The translations under genes were made by a program, and so were the position numbers. Below, piece after piece: positions 10,673 to 22,485 of a DNA stretch of 64,000 bases (positions within the stretch are counted from its first letter, which is position 1; every line of letters starts with the position of its first letter). The notes under the pieces are model-generated. The model searched no databases and had not been told where the DNA came from. It saw nothing but the letters and a program-made list of their open reading frames with translations. The stretch spans positions 106,765,097 to 106,829,096 of the forward strand of contig CM037590.1 of the NCBI GenBank assembly GCA_021018995.1, written 5' to 3'. The DNA is from Chloranthus sessilifolius (Eukaryota > Streptophyta > Magnoliopsida > Chloranthales > Chloranthaceae).

Positions 10673-11370
10673 TTATACTACAACCTCGATCTTTGTAGGA
10701 TCAATCGTAATACCTGCTTCTGAGATAATATGGCCCAAAAAACTGACTTGATTCAACCAAAAGTCACATTTACTGAATTTAGCATACAACTGCAAATCTC
10801 TCAATGTTTGTAATGCTAGACGTAGGTGATCTTCATGCTCTATCTGTGTCTTTGAATAAATGAGTATATCGTCGATGAATACCACGATACACCGATCAAA
10901 ATAAGGTTTGAAGACTCGATTCGTCAAGTCCATAAATGCAGCAGGTGTGTTGGTCAACCCGAAGGGCATGATGAGAAACTCGTAGTGACCGTAGCACGTT
11001 CAGAAAGCCGTCTTCGAAATATTTTCAGCTTTCACCTTCATCTGGTGATAACATGATCGTAGATCAATCTTTAAAAATAACCGCACTCCTTGTAACTGAT
11101 CAAAGAGATCATCGATTCGGGGGAGCGGATATCTATTCTTGATCGTCAGTTTATTGAGTTGACGATAATCAATGCAGAGGCGCATCGAATCATCTTTCTT
11201 CTTCAGGAATAACACCGATGCACCCCACAGAGACACACTTGGTCTGATAAAGCCTTTATCAAGAAGCTCTTGCAATTGCTCTTTGAGCTCTTTCAATTCT
11301 GCCGATGCCAATCTATATGGCGCTTTTGATACTGGGTCGATACCCAAAGCTAACTCAATAGAGAATTCCA
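10673..11370 (-). pseudogene. N1 reverse transcriptase
   Basis: The minus strand shows the RT blocks in order: [67 protein letters not shown], then [12 protein letters not shown] and the catalytic [11 protein letters not shown] motif (about 10860-10880). A TGA at about 11000, in the KTAF block, sits in frame where Arg is usual, so a CGA to TGA transition is the simplest explanation. The catalytic FIDD remains intact. A region reading [12 protein letters not shown] closes the domain. Confidence 0.92.
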
Positions 11371-11499
11371 CTTCTCTGTCAGGCGATAAGCCTGTCAACT
11401 CATCTGGGAACACATCAAGGAATTCACAGGCAATTGGTACATCTAAAAGTGAAAGTTTCTTCACTTCCTGATCTTTACTTTGAATGAAAGCAATATACC

Positions 11500-11940
11500 C
11501 CTGAGCACTATCATTAAGTAATCGTCGGGCTCGAATTGCGGATATCAGAGAAAGATTAGTTGACGGTACCCCATAAAATTTGGCTGATTTCTTCTTTTGT
11601 AGCCGAAAAGAGGCAATCTTCCGTCGACAGTCAACATTCACATGGTGATTGAACAACCAATCCATGCCAAGGATAACGTCATATCCTTGCATCGGAAGTA
11701 AGATCAAGTCAGCTACTGCTTCATATCCCCAGTAGTCCTTGATCCAAATGATAACCGATCGATATACCATATCAGTTGTGAGAAACTGTCCAATCGGAAG
11801 TGTTACATCGAGAATAAAGTCAAGAGGTTCTGGAATACCTCCCAACTTCTTCAATTTTTCAGCAAACTGGAGTGTAACAAATAAGTGTGTAGATCTAGGA
11901 TCTATCAAAACTCATGTGTCATGATATAAATAAGCATCTT
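11500..11940 (-). pseudogene. N1 aspartic protease
   Basis: The minus strand reads [20 protein letters not shown] at about 11850-11912, then [19 protein letters not shown] at about 11645-11690, the two hallmarks of the plant gypsy protease. The active-site triad should read D-S/T/P-G. Here it reads D-P-R, so the catalytic glycine is lost (GGA to AGA-type change). The same frame runs on into RT. A second frame break lies just upstream. Confidence 0.85.
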
Positions 11941-12129
11941 TTGGATATAATTGTAAGATACCTAAGGCATACAGATTAGTGTTAGCTAAGTTATGTCTAA
12001 ATACCCAATAGGACAGTAACACAATATCTTAATACCCAAATATAGACAAAATTCTCCTAGTTCACTTGATGCACCTTCTCTATCTAAAGAAAATTATGGA
12101 AAATATTAATGTAGGTATTTACTGGACAA

Positions 12130-13480
12130 ACATACCTTGAATGATATCATTGCTAGTTCGTGCATCCTGTGTAGTGACAGCATAAGCTTGGCCTTATACC
12201 GTAGGTCGTGCCAATCGTAACACTGGTCCTACCTTTGCTGCTATTTCGACCATTTTCGAGCATTCTCTAATCTGGTGTCTCATCTTGTCACATCGAAAAC
12301 ATGCACCAGAAGCTTTATGTCACTCATTTGTTTTGTGTGCCTTTCCACATTTCCCACAAATTTTTTTTGAAGCTACTGATGAAGCCGTGTAAGATCCCGT
12401 GCGAGAACCTGTCGGCTGTGCTTGTGAAAACCCAGATATTCTTTTGGCTGCCATTGGAAAAGATTGGTTCTGAACACGTGGAATCCTTGGTTGTAATGGA
12501 AATGTCGGTGAACTATAAAGTTGTGCATATGCTCCTGCAGCCGATTGAAATGCGGCTTGTCCTTGGAATCGTGGTCGTTTACTAATTTGACCAGTACTAT
12601 AGGACTGGGATGGAGCTTTTCTGGCCTTCTATTTTTCTTCTCTCCTTTTAAACATGGTATCCACATTGGTTTCTACTATCAGGGCCAATTTCATCACATT
12701 GGCATAGGTCGTTGCTTGAAACAACGAAATGCGTTCCTTGATTAGGGGTTTCAAACCTCGCTCAAACTTTTATGTTTTCATCAACTCGTTGGCGACCAAC
12801 AAAGGTGCAAAGCGAGAGAGACATGTGAATTCTACCTCGTATTCTCGTACAGTCATCTGGCCTTGAACTAAGGTTGCAAACTGTACCTCTAGCTTATATC
12901 TCTCAAGTACTGGAAAATATTTTTCATTGAATGCCTCAGTGAACTTTGCCCATGTCCATAGTACTCCCGACATTCTTGTTCTCTTGACAGACTGCCACCA
13001 TGGCTCTGCCTCACTCTCCAATTTATACGCTGCCCAACTCACCTTTTCTTCCTCGATGCACGTGACTCTCTGCAGCACTTTCTCAATCTACGTTAACCAC
13101 TTCTCAGCCTCCATTGGGTCATGTTGACCATGAAAACATGGTGGTCGAAGTCGAACAAATTCTGTGAAACCCTCAAGACGTTGAACAACAAGCATGGCCA
13201 TAGTGTTGACCATAGTCTCCATCAACTACAGATTGTATCCCGCATTTTGTTCAACTCCAGGAGTACTTCGCATCGTAGGAGTATTTACAACTAGCGGAGT
13301 CTGCATTGGCGGAGTATGCTTTACAACATTCTCCATCGTCGTTCGACTTTCACCCACATGTACATTCTCACCACTTCCTGAAGCAGTGTCATGCTCATAA
13401 CCTGCTACTGGAATCGCATTCGGCCCAGTGTGACGGGGTAACGGTGGTCTAACCCTACCTCTTCCATGAAGTGGAGGCAT
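12130..13480 (-). pseudogene. N1 gag with zinc knuckle
   Basis: ATG at 13480 (MPPLHGRGRVRPPLPRHTG) starts the gag N-terminus. The capsid-like block (AAYKLESEAEPWWQSVK, FTEAFNEKYFPV, VREYEVEFTCLSRFAPLL) is at 12770-13078. At about 12250-12365 the minus strand encodes a CxxCxxxH type region (ICGKCGKAHKTNE, then a TGA where a Cys codon is expected, then CFRCDKMRHQIREC). Several stops and shifts interrupt the frame. Role: capsid and nucleocapsid of the virus-like particle. Confidence 0.88.
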
Positions 13481-13613
13481 CTCTACCTATTTTGATCAGA
13501 TAACAACTTAATCGGACAACATAACTCAATCTAATTCCTACTACTAACCAACTATCAGACATTTTGCCATATATGTACGCCAAAGTGAAGTCTCCAAATG
13601 ACTTAACACTGTA

Positions 13614-13625
13614 GCTCTGATACCA
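13614..13625 (-). other. N1 primer binding site, initiator tRNA-Met type
   Basis: The minus strand reads TGGTATCAGAGC, the complement of the plant initiator tRNA-Met 3' end, two bases inside the 5' LTR end. It fixes the inner LTR border at 13628. Confidence 0.92.
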
Positions 13626-14362
13626 CCTGTGATGACCCGATGTTTCCCTTCATAAAATTATTGGAACCGTCGCGTCATCAGATCACCTAACATGATCCTT
13701 CATAAAAGGGGTCATTTCTTGTACAAAGTGTTGCAATTGCAGAAGCAATGTATTTACTCTGACAGTTGATAATATGGCAAAATAACTAATTTTACTTATC
13801 TAAGCAGGAACTATTAACAATATAGACAAAAATAAAGGATCTTACGTATAGCTTTCCACCGACGACTGCTACCCATCATCTAAACAATGGAAAGAAAACC
13901 TATACATCCTAAAACAAAGTATCTCAAAATACTATCTAGAATTTATACAAGTTTATCCCATGTCTCTATCTAAAATGTCTTTCTCTCTCTCTCAATCCAC
14001 AAGCCACAAACCTATTTTGGGAAGAAGTCTTCCACAAAATCGCCATCTTCGTCTTCTTCCTCGTCGTCTCCTTCCTCTTCTGATACATACGTAGGGTTAG
14101 CGGCTTGCTCAGGATCCGGCTCTGCAGCTAAGACATTTAAGTCGAAGAATAAGCTATCATCAAAGCTCAGTAGAGAATATTACATTGCTAGCATATATTG
14201 TCGATTTACCACATTCTCATAGAGCAGTAGAAATAAAATAAAGAACATGCTTTTATTATTACGGGAATAATATAATATGCAGACAACCTGAATTAAATCA
14301 TGATGCAACAGGTATGAAAATCAAGCTGAAATAAGATACACATGCAGGCCGCAACAGAAGAA

Positions 14363-14529
14363 TCAAGCTCCTGAGTTCGCAGGATCACTTGTAAAGCTCC
14401 CAAGTTAGAGGGATCACTTGGACCAGGATAAATCAAGATCCCGAGTCAGCGAGATCACTTGTCAAGCTCCCGAGTTAGCGGGATCACTTGAATCGAGAAC
14501 TCAAGCTCTCGAGTTAGTGGGATCACCTG
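14363..14529. repeat. 29-bp minisatellite in the right N1 LTR, 5 units
   Basis: Units start at 14363, 14392, 14433, 14462 and 14501 with the same consensus as 3755-3882. The fifth unit, preceded by a short aatcgagaac spacer, is absent from the left LTR, so copy number changed after insertion. Confidence 0.88.
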
Positions 14530-15656
14530 ACTCAGATGGAGTAACAACGTATAAAGGATACCACAGACAATAGGGTTTTAATAATGCCCCATGTAGGAAT
14601 TTAAGGAATATGCATGCTTACTGTCAACTAGTATGCCATGTATGGTGTCGCATGGTATTGTACCCAAAATTATTTCGACAAAACTAACATAAGTTATAAA
14701 ACTTCTATGCACACTTATATTCGTTTTGCTCCACTGCTATTCAAAACTAGTATGTATTTGTATTTTACAAAACTAAAATATAGTGAGCGATCTATAATAT
14801 CAACAACTATTATGGGATCATAGCTTATTTATTTAACATGATGATGATTTGATCAGGTATATTATGTCTAATAAAATATTAGGTTTACATGTTACTCTTA
14901 TCATTGCATTCAAACTCCACGTAATTCATCACTATATTTATCTATTTAGCATGAGAATTTAATTGGCACTTTATATGAGAAGGACAAAAACAAATATAAA
15001 AGAGCAACATACATTCCCTACCTGATCACATATACGTCGTTGAATCCGATTAAATGTGAGATCATGTGTCAGAGATCATCTCTCGTCTAAATTGTGCAAA
15101 ACTAGTTCTAGGCATCATGTTGCACCTATATATATTAAGATTCATGTTTAATGGTTCAAATATATTAGATGGGCTCATGGTTTACCTAAGACCCAAGGTC
15201 ATATGGGCCATTAATGGACCCAAGGTCATATGCAAAGAGCACAACCAAAAACAACAGCCCATATAGGTTGCCGCGGCAAGCCATGGGGGTTGTCGCGGCA
15301 AGCTCACCAGGTGAGCATCTTGCCGCGGCAACCTTATAAGGTTGTCGCAGCAAGCCTAAGCACTTGGCTTGCCATGGTGTTCTTCTTCTGTGACTCCTTG
15401 TTGGTACCTTTGCGGATATATATATATATATATTGTGGATATATAAATATATATATTTCTTATCTATATCTATTATTTCAGCCAGAATTTTGGCATGGAT
15501 TATCCTACGGGGTTTGGCATGGACACTTTGAAGTGTACCAAGTATTGAGTTATGTATTTACATAGATATACTTCTGATGTACCCTTCTCTTATATCTGTG
15601 CTGCCAATGGAATCAACACCACAGATCAATAATTTAGGATTCACCAACTGCCATAT

Positions 15657-16073
15657 ATGAATGTGGAAATCTGTGTACCTTTTGGTGATCTTGTGGTCTC
15701 GACGGTGCGGTGCCGACTAGTTAATGACGCTGCGTTTGCTGAGCTTGAGAACGTAATGAGACGTAGAACTCTTAGTACTCAATCTAATGGACTCAAGTCG
15801 TTGAATAATAGGTGTGAGACCATGAAGTGAACCATGGTTGTAATACCACACAAAGGTCTTAAGGGCTGGCTGTGGATGTTATCGTTGCAGGGTTGGTTTG
15901 CAAAGAGGTTAAACGAGAAGTCAAATGAGGAAGATGATGGGAGTGTTCTTGGATTTTATACAGGGTCACTGTACTTTGCGTGCATGAAAACGTTAGATGA
16001 CTCATGGAGTCATGTAACCAATATTCCATGCAAGCAGCTTATAAACTTGTTCATGATTTTTCTTCCATGCTAG
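15657..16073 (+). pseudogene. Unrecognised ORF inside the N1 LTR (right copy)
   Basis: Counterpart of 5009-5425 with the same start, the same in-frame TGA before ATG 15834 and the same stop. Amino-acid differences are few (for example K to R in FAKRLNEKS). Because the two LTRs were identical at insertion, both copies being open to the same point shows only that the TGA predates or came with the insertion, not selection. Confidence 0.4.
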
Positions 16074-16423
16074 GCTAGTACATGGTGTGTGTGAGTGTAT
16101 CACATATAAGACAAGTTTGTCTTGATATTTTCCAACTCCTATTAAGCTAATGCATGGATGAAACGGGTAAGCCTTAGTGTTTGCCTATAGTGTAAGGTAA
16201 GTTCACCATATCTATATATATGGTTGGCTTTAATTCATTTTGTTGGGTATAGCTGTGTATAGTTGGCTGTACACTGTTAGGAAGTGTAGTACATGGGTTT
16301 TATTTTTGTCTAGGCATGCAAGCAAAATAGACTTGACGTGAGTGTAAACAAAAACCCACAGAACGGTTTTGCATGATTGGGTTTATTAAACTTTGTCTTG
16401 AGATTGTTAGGGCAGTTGTTACA

Positions 16424-16428
16424 CTAAG
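16424..16428. repeat. Right target-site copy of N1 (ctaag)
   Basis: Pairs with ttaag at 3017-3021. One mismatch. Confidence 0.75.
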
Positions 16429-18020
16429 GTAGTCATCATGGTATTCCCGGACGGCATCAAAATAGTCAATTTCCTTCCTATGAGTACGAGTTTAGCTTGA
16501 ATTTCTGACACAAACCCTGGACTGATGAATGAATGTATAGACCCTGAGTCTTTAAGGATGAGACCTAAGTGTTTAATGTCGCTCTCATGCCGAGAAATAG
16601 AGAGCTTACCTGTTAGCGTAAGGCGTGTTAAGATATTTTTTAGTGTAATAATAATGTTTAGAATTTTATTGAATTTATACGAGGAATTTCACTAATGAAA
16701 GTCTATAAAACTACACTCAAACAATGTAAAGAAAGATACCCGAATTTGAGTTAGTAAAGGTACCTTGAACAACTTCGTCGCTAGCCATAGTGTCCTGCTA
16801 TGACATTGCAAATACGAGGCCCTAGCTCGTAGGCTTTGCTTGAGTATTATACTGAGAGTTTGGTACTGGGGCTCTTTAGGGGCAGCCCTTAACCATGTGT
16901 CCTTCCTTTCTGTATCAAAAATATTTCCCAGTACCTTACATGCATACTCCAGGCCTGTGCCTCCTGTTACATTTCACGCATGGTTCGTAGGGTGCGAACT
17001 CTCCTTGTGGCTGACGTGGCTGTGAAACAACATTTCTTCCTGGGAAGGTGGGAGCCACTTGGGTTTCCTGGGGTGTGAGACGGGGCCTTTTATTTTCTGA
17101 AGGAGCTGGGGAAGGCTAGGTACTCTAGGTGAAAGTTGATAGGGGTCTCTATGGAATAAATGAGCCCCTTTGAATACCCTTGCTCTTTTGGACCTCCAAT
17201 CTGGCCTTTCTTCTGTTGAGCATTTCACCTGATTCTCTTTCCTGAATTTGTGCATGATCCACGAGCTCTCCATATATTTTAATCTTCATAGCAGCTAACT
17301 TCTCGTGAAAGAATGGTCGCAAGCCGTTCTGAAATGCAAAGAGCTTATCGCCTTCGTCTGCGATTAGATTCCCAGCAAATTTGGATAACTAGTCAAACTT
17401 GGCCTCGTACTTGGCCACAGTCATGCTCCCTTGCCATTGCTCTATGAATTCTTTCTTCTTCTGGGACCTAGTGGCCGCAGAGAAGTACTTTCTGAAGTAT
17501 GCTTCCCTAAACTGCTGCCAAGTCCATTCTTCTTTATTGTTTTGATCTGCAGCTCTCTTTGCTGCTTTCCACCAGTTCTCTGCTTCTTGGTCCAGATGAA
17601 ACGCTGCCCGATTTACCTTTTCATGTTCTGCGAGTGGAGAGATCTAAAATAATTTCTTGATTTTACTTATCCAATCTTCAGCAACGATTGGGTCGAGCTG
17701 ACCATGGAAATAGGGGGGTTGAGCTCTGCTGAATACTTAAAATTCGGTAAGTGCATAAGGTAGGTTCTCCTGTTGAGGAGGAGGCTGACGTTGATTAACA
17801 AGCTCTTGAACGACTTATTTTTATTGTTTTCTTTGCACCTCCATCTCGTGCAGGACTTGAGTCCTTTCCTGTCGATGGGACTGTGTCAGCTGAGTCATAT
17901 GTTAACTGAACGTGGTACCCATTTCGCGCAATAGGAGCATTGCTTCATATTCTTGAAGACCTTCCTGCGATGAGGCCTCTTCACTGGAGAACTATTGATT
18001 TCCCTACGTCGTGGAGCCAT
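16429..18020 (-). pseudogene. N0 chromovirus gag and protease N-terminus
   Basis: Minus-strand remnant. ATG near 18020 starts gag. The capsid-like block lies at about 17300-17560 (EFIEQWQGSMTVAKYEAKFD, FFHEKLAAMKIYGELVDHAQ). A zinc-knuckle-like stretch is at about 16880-16990 (CVKCNRRHRPGVC, GHMVKGCP) with stops between its parts. The protease active site is near 16540 (KDSGSIHSFIS), with D-S-G intact. The protease frame is cut at 16424 by N1 and resumes at 3021 on the other side (YRDTIINIKGHDLLVDLIVL). Many stops show this is the oldest coding layer in the window. Confidence 0.88.
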
Positions 18021-18093
18021 TGGATCCTAATTCCACAAAATGTTGTCTATTAGTAAGTTCGTACGACGTAGCCCCTAAAGGAAGTAAAGCCCG

Positions 18094-18105
18094 AGCTTTG
18101 ATACG
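18094..18105 (-). other. N0 primer binding site, decayed
   Basis: The minus strand reads TCGTATCAAAGC, two mismatches from the initiator-Met type TGGTATCAGAGC, a few bases from the LTR border at 18111. Confidence 0.6.
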
Positions 18106-19010
18106 ATTTCTATCACGACCCAGAATCCTTACCCAATCTCGAGGGCGCTTAGAATTTCATGTTATGACACCGTATGCTTGTTAAGGTGATAAGTGGACAT
18201 GCACATGACTCATAATTCAACTTAGCATATCGATCGAGGCATTTAAAATATTGCATTTAATGATAAATGATTCAAAAAATAGTAACGAAAAATGTGAATG
18301 ACCATTAATGAAGTGATTAATCCTAACCACGCATCTAAGAAGTAAAACTGAAGTTTCATATAGGGTAAAATTATCCCAAACGTAAACTCATAAGGAGTAT
18401 TAAACAATTGAAATGAAATAAAATGTCTCACAAGAAAATAAAAATAAAAAGTTTAGAACTAAGAAACACTCAAGGGTCATAAAAGTCTTTCGGATCTACG
18501 CTCTCATCCGGGTGGTAGCTGACACCTTCGTTTATATAAGCCGCCTCCGGTACAACTACCTCCACCTCATCATAGGCAGGATGATCGGAGTCTTCACCTG
18601 AAACTGTTAGATATTGGGAGGGAGGTGAGTTTACTCAGTCGCATAAACTCGGTGGGTTGCAAAATCGATCCACCATAACTTACCCAGGTGATCGTGTGTG
18701 CAATCGCTTGAGTTGCGGTGCATTTTGGAATAAACCAAGCATTACATGATGTCAAAAATATCTAAAACCTTATAACATATCATATCAAAATTGAAAAGCA
18801 TAACATAGAATAAAATGTGCATGATGCTTCTATTTCTTAATTCCTTTCTTATTTGTCTCATCAACTTAACATACGTAACATATTAGAAGTCTTATTACTA
18901 CTAATCTTAATTCTTATCCAGCTAGCCTCTACAGCGTGTTTTAATGTGTTATATCATTATTAAGTTATGGGCTTTGGTCTTCGCCTCTATTTTATTCTTG
19001 ACATGAGCAC

Positions 19011-19166
19011 TACGTATCGCCGTCCTCATGTACTTTATCCAATGGACGCTACATATCGTCGTCCCCATACCATTATTTCAATGGGCGCTACGTATCGCCA
19101 TCCCAATTTCATTATTTTAATGGGCGCTACGTATCGCCATCCTCATTTCATTACATGTCGTATCTT
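19011..19166. repeat. 39-bp tandem repeat in the N0 LTR, 4 units
   Basis: The word TACGTATCGCC recurs at 19011, 19050 (variant), 19089 and 19128, exactly 39 bp apart, followed by a cgtcctcatttcattatttt-like segment. Thirty-nine is 13 codons, so the plus frame reads as a repeated peptide (GATYRHPHFI and variants). There is no other evidence of coding. Confidence 0.9.
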
Positions 19167-20595
19167 AATATAATTATTTCTCATATTTACTTAAAACTGA
19201 ATTAGAATGGGTCACGGTGCGATAGGCTTCACAAACCACACTTTTCAAGAGACGAGTTTTGTAGTAACCTGGATGTACTTCGTGTCGCATCCTATACTAC
19301 GATAGAGGAGTTACATCCATACATGGACGCCTACATTTCAAGTTTCACGTGACCGTGAAAGAAATCCCACCGTGAGAAAGGCTTATATCATATGTCGTGT
19401 CTTATTCTTAACTTATCATGCTCAAGTCCTATTGTAGTTTTCTACATGATACGTGCCATATAATGATGATGAATATATATAGGAAAAAAACTATAACATG
19501 TACCCTAAACATTTTATATTCTAAAAAAAAATTAATATAGAGCATAACATATGAAGCATTGGAGTAAAATAAAGAATAACAAATATTTAACTATATTTAT
19601 TTTGTGATTGAGTCAAAAATATACTTCATTGGGGTTAATCGTGTCTATGAAACTTTTTGATTGATTGGTATAGTGATCAAATGTGTTTCAAACCCTAAAA
19701 AGGCACACATATCCATTCAAGGGTTGTAGGAGCCTTAAAATAGGTAACTAATGATAAGTGTCGAGAAACGTTAATATTTGAACCCTTAAACTTATAGATT
19801 TTGGTCCGATGAAAGCTATTTAATATATTTTTCACAGTTTTAGTGATTTACAGGTTTTGAGATAAGTTGAGCATAAAATAGCTCAAGAGTTCAGAGAATC
19901 AGGTCAAATCTGTGTAATTTTGGATCATCTAAAACTTATCCCGACCTGCAACTTAATTTTGACCTTTAAAATGTTGAATTCAGAAAATTACTATTTCATC
20001 CAAAGTTGTAAAGCTCATTATCTTCTTTCCAATGCCGCAAGAATCGTGTCAATCCTATTTCGGAGTAAAAGTTATAGCTAAAATACTGTGGTTGTATCTA
20101 TTGAAGAGTTTGGCCGAATTTCACAAAAATCTGGGAAAAACGATCCTTTCGATATTTGAACGAATTTTTATATTTTTAAGGTCTGAAATTAGTTAAAATT
20201 AGGGAAAAAATTAAAGTTTTATTTTAAGAAATAACTGAATAATTTAAGATGGATTTAGAGGCACACACCTATTGAATTGTGATTCGAATCCCGCAATGAT
20301 TTGGGTTGATGGAGTTCGGATTCAAGAGACGATATGTTGAAGTTTTTTTGGGAGAACTTTTTTTTTTATGATAGATCGATGAGAAATTTTGATGGTGGAA
20401 GATTAGGCTTCAGAATAGGATGTACGGGTCATTGATAAGATTGGAACCCACGGTGTACTTCCACCGTGAAGACCGATGAAGATCCAGCAAGGAGTTGTGA
20501 ACAATGGCACTGCCAGAGCTTTTGTAGAGAAGAGAGAACAAAGAGAGGCAGCTGAGAGAAAAAATGATATAATTCTAAATCACTTTCTAGGTTAT

Positions 20596-20604
20596 CTATT
20601 TATA
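20596..20604 (-). promoter_or_regulatory. N0 LTR TATA box
   Basis: The minus strand reads TATAAATAG, followed about 30 bases on by a pyrimidine-rich TTTTTTCTCTCAGCTGCC that could be the transcription start. This is the expected place for the U3/R border of a minus-strand 5' LTR. Confidence 0.55.
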
Positions 20605-21599
20605 ATGAAAGGGTAATTAGAGAAGGAGTCTAACTAGGAAATTAGAGAAGAAGCCCAACTATGAAATTAGAGTCTAACTAGAAAAATTTGACTAGTATAA
20701 ATTAGCAAGAGTCCGTTTAAGATTCAAATGGTTTCTAAATCAAATCTCATAATTAATGGAATTAAAATACATGCCTTAATTGTTTTAATGTAGTAGTGTT
20801 GGTACTCTCTTTTTTCTGGTTTCCTTTCAGTTCCCGAAAAGAGTGGCCCAATTCGGTCCTAAGCGGACTCTGGCGATGGGTGGAGTGGTGGATCAGAAAA
20901 TAATCAGTGTTAAAATTAAAGAGGTAAATTCACAAAGAAAATACTTGGTTTGTTGTGATCGCCAACTGTAGATATTTATCGACGCTGCAACATGTCACTG
21001 ATCACACTTATGAGGAGGTGTGGGTTCCTTCTTTGCGGAATCGTCGGCCGGCCAACGTCAGCAGCATTGGGTTGCTTGGGTGTCTAGATAGTCTGTTCTC
21101 CTTTTATTGCTTTAATTCTAATTAGTTTGAGTTTCCTAGTCCTGTAGGAAGTCTAGCTGGGCGTCGGATTCCTAATGTTATCCTCACATTAATTATTATT
21201 TTTGGTCTTTTGCTTTCTCTCCTAATCCTTTTAGAAATTTAATTAATCTGAGTCTCCTAATTCTACTATGAGTCCGGTTATTTTTAATGTCTTACTTTTA
21301 CTAGAATCTGATAATCTTAAGTGTTCTACTTCTATTAGGTGTCTAATTAGCTTCAAGTATTCTAGTTATACTAAGAGTCTAATTAATTAAGGTCTCCTGT
21401 TTCTACTAGGAGTCTAATTAATTTAAATACCTTAATCCTATTAGGGATCTAATTAAGCCTCCTAATTGTACTAAGAATGCAACTATACTAATTTTACCGA
21501 AACTCTAATTAATTGAAAATGTGCTAATTCTATTGAAACCCTAATTAATTGAAGACCTACTAATCTTATTATAATTCTAATCAAGTAAATATACCAATT

Positions 21600-21760
21600 T
21601 CACTAAAGTTCTAATTACGGAAAGTGTACTAATTTTACTAAAATTCTAATTAAAGCAAGTATACTAATTGTGCTGAGATTCTAATTAAAGCAAGTATGCT
21701 AATTCTACTATAATTCTTATTAAAGCAAGTATACTAATTCTATTGAAATTCTAATTAGAG
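21600..21760. repeat. 35-bp AT-rich tandem repeat in the A LTR
   Basis: The word taaagcaagt recurs at 21651, 21686 and 21721, exactly 35 bp apart, within units ending in aattctaattaaagcaag. More degenerate units extend left to about 21110. Similar degenerate arrays are at the matching place in both B LTRs (about 34720-35270 and 56500-57010). Confidence 0.8.
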
Positions 21761-22476
21761 TAATAAAACAAAGGGTGGTTTTGGGCCCACCATGCTAAGG
21801 AGGATCGACCTACTTTCGGAGTACCCTCCATAAGATCCCTTGGGCAAATCGAGTGGCTAGGATTAAAGTAAAATGAATTTGAATTATAAGATGACATTTT
21901 TTGTATTGAAAAGTCAGCAAGTTTTGGATTACAATTATTAATTAAAATTTTGAAGCTAGAAATTGAGAACAAAACTATAACTCAGGATTTTTAAAATTTA
22001 GAACTGTGAAAAATTGGTAAATTAAGTCTAAAATCTAAAACTAAAGACTGCAATCGGGACCGAAATAAAAAAATCAGACTGTATGATTAAAGACTGGTTC
22101 TAGAAACTAAGAACTAGAACTAGAGATTAATGATAGCACCGAAGATTGAGATTTTGGAACAAAAATTAAGATTTAAGATCTGAAATTAAGTAATCTGATT
22201 AAGGACTAGTTCTAGATTCTGAGAACTAGAACTAGATAATAAAAACTACCGACTAAAAAAGGGGTACTACAGCCTAAGATTGAAAATTAATGCTAATAGT
22301 TAAAACAGGAAATCTAAATCGAAGAATTAGAACCGAAAATTAAAAACTAAAAGGAAAATTTGACCTAAGGTCGAGGCTATAGAGGGGAATCTCGAAATCC
22401 TAAGCATGAAGGCGAAAAACTTGAAACTCGAATCCTGGAGTCATTGTCGTTCCCTCTGGGTTGAGGTAAAGGGGAT

Positions 22477-22485
22477 CTATTTATA
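22477..22485 (-). promoter_or_regulatory. A LTR TATA box
   Basis: The minus strand reads TATAAATAG at the position matching TATAAAA in the B LTRs (33979-33985 and about 55807). Confidence 0.5.

Larger units (their letters stand above)
3022..16423 (-). mobile_element. N1: full-length Tekay-type Ty3/gypsy chromovirus
   Basis: A 13.4 kb minus-strand element with two LTRs of about 2.78 kb (3022-5795 and 13628-16423). It has an initiator-Met-type PBS (13614-13625), gag, protease, RT, RNase H, integrase, chromodomain and a polypurine tract (5796-5808), in the order PR-RT-RH-IN-CHD. The chromodomain and long LTRs indicate the Tekay/Del lineage. Reading frames carry several nonsense and frameshift mutations, so it is non-autonomous now. 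The LTR copies differ at roughly 20 sites in the first ~230 aligned bases by my eye count, mostly transitions, so it is not recent. An extra ORF region sits between the chromodomain and the 3' LTR. Confidence 0.93.
13628..16423 (-). mobile_element. N1 5' LTR
   Basis: Starts TGTGATGACCCG on the plus strand and ends GGCAGTTGTTACA, co-linear with 3022-5795. It differs by scattered substitutions, one more minisatellite unit and small indels. It contains TTGCCGCGGCAA palindromes at 15268-15279 and 15320-15331 and a TA-run near 15416-15435. Confidence 0.93.
18111..20796 (-). mobile_element. N0 5' LTR, cut by element A
   Basis: Begins tatcacgacccag on the plus strand (TG end mutated to TA) beside the decayed PBS. 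It holds a 39-bp tandem array and a TATA-type promoter on the minus strand near 20600. Upstream U3 sequence continues to 20796, where the LTR of element A starts. The rest of the LTR must lie beyond A, outside the window. No coding sequence is seen. Confidence 0.7.

Noticed and set aside
12373-12666. 97-codon minus-strand ORF in N1 gag (MWIPCLKGEKK...)
   Set aside because: It is an alternate frame over the gag C-terminal linker; the gag-like frame with the zinc knuckle explains the region.
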